This document shows, one piece after another, positions 1 through 12,100 of a DNA stretch of 64,000 nucleotides. Source of the stretch: Patiria pectinifera (Eukaryota > Echinodermata > Asteroidea > Valvatida > Asterinidae); the NCBI GenBank assembly GCA_029964075.1, contig CM057130.1:6262001-6326000 (forward strand), written 5' to 3'. The position numbers and the translations under genes were made by a program. The notes under the pieces are model-generated. The model was given only the letters and a program-made list of their open reading frames with translations, had not been told where the DNA came from and did not search any database. Every line of letters begins with the position of its first letter. Position 1 is the stretch's first letter.

Positions 1-63
1 AGTGATATTTATGCTTATGTATATCATCAAGATTTTTATGTCACATTTGTTTGTTTGTTGTAG

Positions 64-134
64 GGGTACACAGACGAACCAATATCCAAAATTCTCACAC
101 AAGTGGAAGAGGGACCAGTCACACAGCTAGACAG
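64..134 (+). CDS. DGK exon a: end of catalytic domain
   Basis: It reads [17 protein letters not shown] and ends VTQLD plus two bases of an Arg codon. It is flanked by AG (62-63) and GT (135-136), and the donor phase is 2. The sequence is near identical to the last stretch of the catalytic domain in type IV DGKs. Confidence 0.93.
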
Positions 135-3100
135 GTAAAAATAAACTTTCTCTGCGATGAATATTCATTCTTCTATGCTCCTTGCTTCTAGGCCGTTTTA
201 TACTTGGGGCACATGGGACACCGAACACAAATTGTGGACATGAGGAAAAGTTTTGGGGTTTCCAATTGGAAAAGTTGAACATATTTCAACCCTGGCAAAT
301 TTCACAGCCAAAGCTTCAGGAGTTTCAGTTCACAGTGCATTCACCCAAGTGTGAATTATGAACTCGTCCTTAGTCTGTGGGAAGTGAAGAGTGGTTTACA
401 TATGATCACTGACAACTAAGCTTTTCACCACTTAATTCAAAACTAAATGTGATGCGATCAAGCTACATGAGTCGTTTGTCAGGAATTTTTATTTGGAGAT
501 ACAGGCCAAAATAAGATCACTTCATCACATCACTTTATGACATCTCTTGGTGTTCCGACTTCCATAATTTTTGAACTAAAGATGGTATCAGCATGCGGTT
601 TTCACAGCAGTAATGCTGAGATTGTGCTCTTTTCAAATCTGTAAAAAAAATAAAAATTGACCAGGGTCGACAAACGACTCATGTAGCTTGATTGCATCAC
701 AAACTGTGTTCAGCGTTTTCCGAGAGCAAGCCAATGAACCACATATATTGTTCAACTTTCACTTAAAAACTGTCCAAGTCACTCAGGTTTGACTTTTTGA
801 ACCCATATGGGTTGGTTATCTTCTCGAAGGAATGTTGGGTTATGAGGTGAAGTGTGAAGGATTTGAATTGAATGACTCGAAAGATGCTCTCTTTGATAAA
901 AGGAAGCAGGATGTATTTTTAGTACGCGAATGTCTGTTTTGTACAACCAAATACTCCCAGGTGGAATTTGACAGTGGATAAAAACCCCGACGTGGAATTG
1001 ACCAAAGAGGATCGGGAGGCGGACAATAACGGACCACTCGATGTATTCAACAACTACTTCAGTCTCGGGGCTGACGCACGGACGGCACTCGATTTCCACG
1101 AATCCAGAGGTAAAGACTTGAGTGTTGAGATAACACGGCGGATTCTCAATTGTTGCCATTTCACTGGATAAACACCTAGTAGATACCTTCTGTGATGTGA
1201 CCATTAATAATATTGATTTGCTTCAACGATGCGATGTGCTGCGGCCTTCCGTCAATGCGTTCTCCTCTTGAACTTTGCTCATTCTTGGAATTTGGCTTTT
1301 TTTGTGTAGGCTCAATTTTTTCAGCCAACTCAAATCTTTGTTTTCATTTCTCAGGGTTCTTTGCATGTCCTCAGTTGACTTCTACCCATCAATTTGAGTC
1401 ATAGGGGGTGCATTCGAGCGTGCTTCTCGTGCTAACACGAGTTTACTCCTGAGCACACGAACGGCAGGAGTATGGCCCGCGGGAGTATACTCCTGCACCA
1501 AGAGTAATGCGCACGCAACATTTCCTGCACTCAGTAGTAGCAAGTGTAACACGCTCGAACGCACCCTATGATAATATGAATGAACACTTTCAATGGGGCA
1601 CTTATAGCATTACTAAAAAAACAGCATTTCAATAAAAAAAAATTTAAAGAAAACCAACGTGACTAATATGAGGTAGTTTAATCTTCAAAACTGGGACAGA
1701 CACACCATAAACACACACAGATTCGCTCGTTCATGGCGCAATGAACACAAAATTATCAACCTTATTCATGAGGAAGCCATTTTGGTCATGTTCCCTGAAT
1801 GTATTTTATAAATTGTGAACTGTTGAATGGGATGGTGCCAGACTATTTATTCATTCTAGCCTCACTAATTTTTTTTTGTAAATGTGGCTTAAAACATTTA
1901 GGCATGGTTAACAAATTTTAAATTATTCATCAGAGCAGACTGGTATTAGTTTGTAATTAACCTTATGTCATTGCTTTCATTTCTCTTCACAAGTTTCCAA
2001 AATGAAGATTTTACCTCGCTTTCAATTTAGTATGGCCGACTTGTGAATTAGGCCCATTCTGAATTTGCACAGCAGGATCACGCACTGACTGTCGACCATG
2101 AGTTCAGGGGTGCGTTCGAGCGTGCTACTCGTGTTAACACGAGTATAGTCCTGAGTGCCCGAACGGCAGGAGTACGACCCGCGGGTTAGCAAGAGCATGC
2201 TCTCTGCCATACCGGGAGTATACTCCTGCACCGAGAGTAATGCGATGCAATGCAATGCGATGCGAGGGTGCAGCCTAGCCTACACCAACTCGGGACTTGA
2301 TCGCGGCCCTCCACTCATCCCTCTCCAGAGCATTAGGGTCCTCAGCTCCCCTGCATCACTGAGACCAACATCCCGCCGCAGCGTGTCGATATATGTGGCT
2401 CGTCTCCGCCCCCTGAGAGTAATGAGCACGCAACATTTTCCCGCACTCGGGAGTAGCATGCTCAAATGCACCCCAAGAGTCTCCTGCAGTACTGGTCCCT
2501 CCCAACTTTTACTATATAAATCTTGAGGGGGTACTTGCACATGGACTCCATTGCCTTATCAAATATTGTTTGTACAGAGGCCAACCCAGAGAAGTTCAAC
2601 AGTCGATTCCGCAACAAGATGTACTATGCTCGGTCCGGGGGCACGGATCTCCTGAAACGAACCTCCAAAGACTTGACCAAACAGATCACGCTGGAGTGTG
2701 ACGGAATCGACTACACCAGCAAGCTACTGGAGTTGAAAGCCCATTGTATACTACTCCTCAACATACCAAAGTAAGTTGTACAATGATTAATAACAGTACA
2801 TTTGTGGTTGCACTGTGCCACGTGAAATCTTTTGTGAGTTTCTGTGGTTTTGAAAAGATTGGTGGAAACTCGAGCGTTTCTGACAGTGTGCATTCCTTGT
2901 CGTCAGGAGACATCAGAAGAAATGATTCTATATCTCACGATGCAACGGAACTCTTATTGCCAACTTCACCATGAAAATCTTCCGGTCTTATTTCCAAATT
3001 GATTCCTTTGCTTTCATAGCAACCTTTTGGGTGTTTTTTTTTTGTCATGAGAATTATAAAAAGTCAGTATCGGATGAAAGCCTGAAGTCGTTCAAAAAAA

Positions 3101-6100
3101 AACCTTACAGTGAACTTTATAAAGGGAGATGGAATGCTCAATTTGTGTCCAAGATAATGCAAAGAAAAAAACTAAGTCCATTTGGAAGTCGAATTGAACA
3201 TGTGTTTGTTTGCTTCATTTTAGAACTTCTGTTCTCACTGGTTTTCAAGCAATCAAACTTTTACAAGCAATCATACTTTTACACTATTAAATTGATAAAA
3301 CTCTTAAGTAAGGAGCTTCTTAGGAAATGTGACACAAAACCTGCCAAAAAAATGGTACTCTATTGCAGAAGACTTTTTAATTACTGACTTCCTGTCAAAG
3401 TGGCTCTATCCTCTTTTGTTTTAAACGAGTCCTCATCAGACTAATAAATCAACATTTGTTTATTGTTGTTGTTGTTTTTGTTGTTTCACAGGTATGCATC
3501 AGGGAACACACCTTGGGGTAATCCCAGTGTTCACACCTTTGAGCAGCAGAGACACGACGATGGTTTCCTGGAAGTTATTGGCTTCTCACCGTCACAAATG
3601 GTGAGTAAGGGCATTTGAAGTGTATGGACGTCCAATATGGATTTATTCAGATCATTTGTCCGACTGGTGTTACTAGAGCTGAATGCCATGGTCCAGTGGT
3701 TACGGTGTTTGACTCACGCGCGATGGTGCATGGGTTTGAATCCTTCCAGAAACATGGTGTTTGTGCCCTTGGGCAAGACACTTAACTACAATTGCCTCTC
3801 TCTACCCAGGAGTATAAATGGGTACCCATGAGGGTCGAAGACCGATTGAGTGCTGATATCGGCTGCCTCATGGTCTCATGGCCTGATGATGGTAATAATT
3901 GTAAAGCGCTATGAGATTGTTGATACGATAGAAAGTGCTTTATAAGCACTACGATTATTATTATTACTATCAAGGCTAGTGAAAGAAATGTGTACATCTG
4001 TTTCAGTTTGAGAATTTGTCGTACATTTCCAAACTATCCTTTATTTTGAAGTATTTGCACAAAAGTCTTAAGTGTGTAACACGAATGCAAGCAACATATA
4101 CTCTCCAGTATGTGCCGACAAACCTCTAATGGCATTGTTGATTCTACGCATATAATACTTTAATACTGTCAAGAGACTATTGTGTGACATCACGGCAGAA
4201 ACCAATGCATCGATAAGGATTCCCTGGTTGAAGAAGCTTCTCATTGTTGGACGGCCACATGATGTACTACGACATCATTTTCCAATTTTCTATAATCAAT
4301 TTCAGATTTGTCACCTCCATGGATGGAAAATAAGTAAAATTTCACCAATGGAAAAGGTTTAGTAATTCCACCAATTGGGGGATCTGTATCTGATCCACCT
4401 TATAACGGTTAGCCGCTCCCACTACACACAAATGTGCCGATCTGAGGGGCAATTTGAATATTCATCTACATTATGTTCCAGTGGTGTAGTAAAATAGCTT
4501 TCCGTGGTGATCCATCAGTCAATATTTGTTTTATAACAGATTGTGCTTGATTTTAAGAGATATCTGATTAATATAATCTTAATACAATTACAGTGTACTT
4601 CTATTGCAAAACAAAATTAGTTGAAATTTACTTGACCTTTTCCTAACTCTATAGCGCTACTAGCGATTGGGAACAAATATTGTACTTTGATTGCTACCGA
4701 TATAGTACTTTTGGCCATGCACAGCAAGATAGCAAAAATTGTGAATACCACGTGACTCAATCTCGGCCAATCAAGATACAGAATCTGTGGGTGAGGTGTT
4801 ATAATAATTGCCTGTGCTGGCCTAAAAACCAGTCATGCTGCCACCATGTTAGTCATGTTCCCTGTATCAAATAACAGTACTCAATGATAACGTTTTTTGT
4901 ACAAAAAGGAACCAGACTATTTTTCCTTCCAGCCTCACTTTGGTTACGTTGATTTGAATGGAAAAAAATATGATGGCCGCAACATGATAATGGTCTATCT
5001 ATACCTGTTTAACCCCACTTGCTGCCCCAATTTGCCATAGCACTGTATGGCGTTACAGACTCAGCATTGAATAAATGCAATGTAATACAATGTAATACAA
5101 TGTAAATATAGGCTCTAATTTACGATAATGGATGGACTGGTGACAAGTCTAATGCAGTGTGGTCAAGAACCTAATAGACACTAATGCAGTATGCGCAGTG
5201 GAGTACTTGAGGACCAGACGAAAAATAATTTTTAATGGGTTTGCAGCACCTCGTGTTTGTATATCGCGTGTGGATGTGTGTGTGTATTGTGCATGTACTG
5301 TGCAGTGACGATCGTGTGCTAGCAATTCGCAAAGGAAATATTGGTGTCAATATTGCCGCAATTTTGTCAAGGAATTCAAGAGTATGGCTGGAAGAACTGG
5401 TAATAAAGTGTCACTGTGGATGGAAATCAGTTTGAGCTGCAGTAGTGCTTTGAAAAATAGCCACCACCAACACAAAATTTCAAAAATGTTTTGGAAGCCT
5501 GGGACTGGAGTTTAAATTAAAGTAAGATTAAACTTTTTCAGCACCGTTCATATTGTTTTGTGTGAATCGTTTCTCTCTGCAACATGCAAAAGTAATAACA
5601 TCACACACAGAAAAAGCCTTTATGAATCAATCACATATGGATTATATTATTTAATGACCAGACGTTTTTTCTTAATTTTTTCCCCATTTGTTTTCTTTAC
5701 AAAATTTGCTAACATTACAGAAATTACAGTACATAAAATGTACATGCCCAGTATGGACATACGTGCATGCATATGTATACATGTACATCTATACAAGTAC
5801 ATGTACAATAATACATGTACATGTACATGTATATTACATGTCAACCGAAGTTCGTGGATTTTTCATTTTTGTCCAATCACACCCCTGGTAAGTTCAAGTG
5901 CTAATGGGTTAAATTGATTGAATACTTTCACAGGCTGCTCTCTTTGTCGGAGGTCACGGTGAACGCATCTGCCAATGTCGGGAAGCCAAAGTCATCACCA
6001 ATGCAATGATCCCAGTACAGGTAGACGGGGAACCATGCAGGCTGGCGCCCAGCATCATCCACGTCAGTATACGCAACCAGGCCAACATGGTGCTGAAACC

Positions 6101-9100
6101 AAAGAGAAGAGGCTCCATGCCTATCAATACAGAGTGAGTATTTGGAATTATATTATTAGCTCAGAGAAATTTCAAAATTTGCTAGGGAAAAAAATTGGCT
6201 TTGGAAACATTAATAATAATAATAATAATAAATACCCTGATAATTAACCCAATAATGATTGTACATTTGGGAGACATCCCCATAGACTTTCGCACAAAAA
6301 TTTTCAAACTTAAATGTGCCCTAACCCAATATTCCCTTTTCCTTTGTCCACGAATTTCGGTATGTGTATTAATGAGACCACAAGCAACAAATATAATCTT
6401 ATTGCGACGGTAAAATTGTGCCTCTAAAGGGGGGCTGTGACATTAGGGAGACATGAAAATGTCTCCCTAATGACCGATGTCTCTCATCGTGCGAAGAAAT
6501 TACGATAACGTGTCTCCTCAATGGTACCATCACACGTATAAACATTCTTACATAGCGCATATCACCATGAGGTCCCTATGAGCTTTCATGAAATCAACAA
6601 TTATACACATTTAACATATATGTTTTGACCCGGGTTGAGAATTGTTCTCTGATGTTTCGGCCTTATTAACAATATAGATTAGTAGGCTAATCTGTGGCAG
6701 GCAAGTTGCAGATAATTCTTAGTCAGGTCGCGTGCTATTCCAATACACCTTTTGCTTAGTGGCCATCTTAGAGGGCATCTGTTGTTGTTTAAATTCAGTA
6801 ACAATAAATGCAACAAAAGGTTCACCTATGCATATCCCAGCAAAAGGATTGCCCTCTAAAATGGCTGCCACACATAGGATCTATGAATTGAGAAAAGGGC
6901 ATTCTATTAATATTGTTTTCTTATGACTGGAATTGTGCCTGGGCTTGTGATGGACTCAACTACACCACCAATGAACATGGATTCCATCCTTTGTGTTCAT
7001 ACGACAACATAAGCTGTATACTCCCCAGGGAGCCCAGATTTTCATGTGAATAAATGGTTGTACACATCCATTCTCCAGTTTCTGATTTTCTGTGCACTGT
7101 TTTGTCATCTCTCCTCAGTACGCCCTTGTCCAATGACAGGCTAAGAATTCAAGTCAGCCGGATCAGCATGCACGACTACGAAAGACTCAACTATGATAAG
7201 GAGAAGCTCAAGAAAGCATGTAAGAAGCTAGACTTGTCATCATGATAAATGGATGCATTGATTTTAAGGGTGCCAGATTGCTAAAGTGGATGCATAGGCG
7301 TACACAAGGCCAAAAAATCGGAATGGTTGATAACAGTTGAAATTCAAAACCTTTCTAATATTTCAAACATGGGGATACATTTTATTTTACCGATCTGTTT
7401 TTCCATCAACCACAGCTGTACCGCTAGGCATCATTGTCGTCGATAGCGACAGTAACCTGGAGCATATCCGCGCCCACATTGATCGTTTGCTAGAGGTCTA
7501 CATCCTCCAGGATTCCAATGCCAATGGCTCCGCCTCTAGCCTGTCCCCAACCTGGTGCTTCCTGGACTGTGAGTATGATTGGTTAGAATGAAACGGTCAT
7601 TTGCATGTGTCAAAGGTCATGTAGGTACATTGGCTCCGCCTCTAGCCTGTCCCCAACCTGGTGCTTCCTGGACTGCGAGTATGATTGGTTGGAATTAAAC
7701 GGTCAATTGCGTGTGTCAAATGTCATTTAGCTACATTGGTTCCGCCTCTAACTTGTCCCAACCTAGTCTGGACTGTGAGTATTATTGGTTAGAAGTTGAC
7801 GGTCATTTGCATGCATCAGAGGTCATTTAAAGAATACATTTTGCTGTCTGGTTCATCTACAATTGACTTACTTTTTCGAACAAACAAATACAAAGATTCT
7901 CCAATTAGGAAACCACCAAAATAGGGTATGTTTTATCTGTGTAGCTTGAAGATGAAAACTTTTTAAAAAGTTGTTCCAAAGGGAATTAAAAAGACATCAA
8001 GTCAAAAGAAAATGTGCAGATCCAGGGCCATATTGTTCCACAGGCCCTAGACACCAGTGTTCCATAGGCCCTACTCCGCCCAAGGCACTGGCACCTATTT
8101 CATGTTGATGCTCAGCTGTACAAACCAAGCCAGGCCAAACTGGTAGCTCTAAAAGCCTGTTGGTGCTGTGTGTGCCTCAGAACAAAAAAGTTTACCTGTA
8201 AATTCAGAGAGAGACGCTAAAAGGTTTTAAAAACCTGTGTGGGTGGCCGGGGTGTAGGGGTTTTATGGTACTCTGTGGTATTCTTGTAGGCTCTTTCTTA
8301 GGCCCCTCATGTTTTCTGAATTTCTAGGCACAGTGCTAACTGTGCCTAACCGTGCCTTTACATGTGCAGATCTAATGTTTAACAACAAACTTGGTAAATT
8401 CATGCATGGCACATTTGTCCTATAAGTTTTCTCCACTCCCAGAGACCAGTGATTTTGTGCAACGATTCCGTTTTCAGTCATATCTTATCACATGACCCTT
8501 TTTCCCCACATTTCCCTCTCCTTCATTGCAACCCCACCATACAGCAACCACGGCCGATCGCTTCTTCCGAATCGACCGGTCCCAGGAGCACCTTCACTAC
8601 ATCACGGACATCTCATCGGACGACCTCTACGTGCTGGACCCCGAGCGGACCAAACCCTCCAATCTCTCCCCTGAGAGCAAGTCTGGATCCATGCCGGACC
8701 TGCTGGTCCAACAGGAGGTCCTGGGGGCAGCCAATCGCACCCCGTCGCCGATTCTGAAGCTGCCTCAGGCCCACAGTGCCGCTCAGCTGCTCCAGGCAAG
8801 AAGGTAGGATGAAAAAGAAAATCTTGTCTGATAAGTTTCCAAATTTCTTTTTGCAACATCTTGTTTGAAAGGTTCTTTTGCAAGAACTTTCCAATTGCTT
8901 CGAAGTGAAACCCCATGGTTTTGATAGAGATGTCCGTGAGTGACCTGTGCCCATTTGTGAATTGAGTCGGAAATGTATCTGATATACAGACCTCTATTCA
9001 TAAGATGGAATTTGCGTCGGGGTGATGTAAGTTCAATATTGGGTTTTGCCCTTCACCGCCGTATTTGATTAAACACTGTATCAGTGTTGTCCTGAGTGAT

Positions 9101-12100
9101 TGTGAGAATATCGGGTGGGACTCGAACCCATGACCTCCTGCTTACTCACCCTGAGTGATGTTTTTTTTCTCACAATCACTTAAAACAAAACTGAGTATAC
9201 AGTTTTTATAAAAAATATGTCAGTGAAGGGCAAAACCCAATAATATATACAGACTTCATTGAAGTTTAGGCATTTTGTTTAAAAGTTTGTCTGCTCAACT
9301 GATACAAAATATGGTACTAGATAATTGTACCATAACATTAATCACTGTGGATTAGAATGGCACACAGACACCAGACCATTCCTGAGATGGAGATTGAACT
9401 TTGGCTCAGCACCGTCGCCAGCTTCGGGCATTTGGGGGGGGGCCACAGTACAAACTGCCCCCCCCCTCCCTTGGCGACGGGCCTGCTTTGGCTACGTCCA
9501 AATAATTTGGCTACTGTCAATTTCCAAGGGGACATGTGTATTTTGCGAGCCGTAGCCAAGTAATTCGGACACAGACTTGGTCAGAATCATGTAACATAAC
9601 AACAGTGATCTCAGTCTGCCAAAGTATACTTTGAATTTGTGGTGTGGAACATTTGTTTACCCGACATAATTCATATTTTAATAGCAAATAAGCCTCTGTA
9701 CTGATGACGACACACTTTGTTTACGTGTGCGCTTTTCTATGGGGCTACGAAACCGTTGTCCACACGAGGCTCCCATAAGAAAGCACACATGTATTCAATG
9801 TGTGACGTCATCAGTGCAGTGGCTTATTGGCTCATGGACCATGACCGATTTTACTCAAAACAAGAACTCTCTTCACTGTTTGGGGACTCGATGTTATTAA
9901 AAAAACAAGATACATGTATGCTGCTATTTTTGGTCAGCTATGGCATAACAGAATTTAACTTTGAAAATCTTAACCACTGCAGTGTGTGATTAACCTAACG
10001 TGTGATATTGGTTTTTTTTATTCACATTTGTGGTTTGTTTGCTTGTCACCTTTTCTAACTGTTGCCATAGCGATAGTACGGATCAGGACGAGATCCCCAA
10101 CTTACACGAGGGCGCCATTGGCATCCTGTCTGAGAATACTAATTATGAAAACGAGTACCAACCAGCCACTAGCAGCAGGTACTCATCAGTGGTCATGAAT
10201 ATGCATGGTTGTGAATATGCAAATTGGCCTTTTGGGTTTGAATATTCATGAATATGCAAATGTGTGTTCAGGCAGTCAACTGTGTGGTGTGCATGTCTTG
10301 TGTCTGCTCTAATTTAGTTACAGATCCCTCTCATAGACAGCCATCTTGGTAGGCAAATTACAACTGCGTGTTAAACACCATCAGGTGTGTGTGTGCACAG
10401 CGTGCAAACTGTTCTAAACATGCGCGCATGTTGCTCGCAATTTCTTCGCAATACTGCGCAGCCGAAGTGCGTCACAAAAATTTGACGCCCAAAATGCCTA
10501 TGCACATGACAATCTGCAGGAAGTGACGTCATTTGAGAGAAACCTATTGGTGCTCGTTTGTCAGTGTTTCCAATTGTCTCATTTTGGTGGTTTCCGTTAT
10601 TTGTAACTTTTGGCCGTTAACTGCTTGTGAGTATTTTTCAGTTACGTTTCCCTGCTATCTCTTTTATCTAAATTTGCTTTTGTTTTGGAAATAACTGTGG
10701 AGTGGATGTGCATTTTGTTGCAACTGGTAATCCCTTTTGGTTTTGATCTTTGTATTATTTGTTTTTTAAGTTGAGCATGTTGTTTCTGATTGGATCCAGC
10801 TAAATCCATAGACGTTACAAGTTTATGGTTCTGGAATGTAGTTGAGCCCATCGCAAGTCTATTCACAAGTCTGTTCACGAGAGGATGAACTACAAACAAG
10901 CAATGCTTTTGTCACAGTTCATGTGAATATCTTGTGACTTGACTTAGGACTCGTGATTTACTTGTAATGTACTTTTGTGGACTTGTGAGAACTTGTGACA
11001 GGCTTGTGACAGCCTCGACTGCAACACTGCAGCATAGCCATATTGTATATGCTGGTCATTCTAATAATTTGGTGTCCACTTTTGTTGTCTGTCCCTGATA
11101 CATCTATGATTTTATAAGTCTGATGCACTCCTTAATGCAGTCGTACTCTAAGAGTGATTATGAATAGCAACTCAACAAATAAAAATCGTTTGAAACTATT
11201 CTCAATTTTACCAGGCATGCAACTTTTCCTTGGATCAGCTGATTTTCTCGTTTTTCACTTCACACTTATGCCATTAAAAATTGAAAAACACTGTAAAAAG
11301 TCTTGTAAAGATGGGAGTTTCCTCTTTTTTTGTTGTTACTTCTAAGTTGCATGCCTGTTATTCTTGAATGGTAAGTCACAAAGTACCAAGGTAACAGGGA
11401 CAGGAAAATGTCGCACTTTGGACGATAACTTTAAAGGACGACCCACATTGGAAGACAGATCATGCGTATTTAACAGTCTTAAGATGTTCTTTAAGATGGA
11501 CTCAGTTTGTTGGGTGGTGTCATAGATTGTCCTTTAAAATTTCATCTTTGTCTCCTGGAAATGAATGTTGCACGGGAGTCTCTATGAAGAAAAAATGTGT
11601 TTTTCCTACTTGTCTCTCAATTTATTTGTTCTTGTAATTACCTAAAACATTATAAATTATCTGTACATTAAAACATGTAAAGGGGCTTCTCTTCAGTAAA
11701 ATCCTATATTGAATGTTACCAAGAACGTAGATTTCAGAAAGAATATCTAGATCATCTTCCAGAATGTTTGTAGACAGTATCTTGTGCATGGAAAAGTAAG
11801 AATTTTTTTTTGTAAATAAACTAAAATAGAAGTTTTAGTTCATATTTGTCACTGTTGGCCAAATACCACCTGTTGTGTTTGATTTCACATATCAGTCTCA
11901 GAGATATAGTTGCTTTCACTTCTTGTGATCATGTCAGTAATTGTTGCGATTTAAGACCAAACAAATTATTGCCTTAAAACTCAACCAAAAGAAGTGCATG
12001 ATAAAATGTCGGACACATGTTTAAGGAATGAAATTCAATGAAATGGTACCAAAAACATTGGGCAAGATAAGTTTGACTGCTTGTTAATGTACCAGTAGTG

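Larger units (their letters stand above)
1110..2577 (+). other. DGK intron b-c, largely made of transposon pieces
   Basis: This intron carries a foldback element (1400-1570), a copy of the ~300-bp family (1758-2055) and a second foldback with a nested retroposon (2107-2474). I see no extra exon. Confidence 0.75.

Noticed and set aside
2971..3387. 138-codon + strand open frame in a DGK intron
   Set aside because: AT-driven composition, no family resemblance, and it lies between two exons that join in phase without it.
3689..3760. Possible tRNA gene from A-box and B-box matches
   Set aside because: No cloverleaf can be completed and a SINE body with an ATT tail follows directly.
5558..5917. 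Open frames with repeated Met, Tyr, Thr, Cys and His on both strands
   Set aside because: They are translations of the ACATGT palindromic repeat; the same happens at 52077-52599 and 53949-54600.
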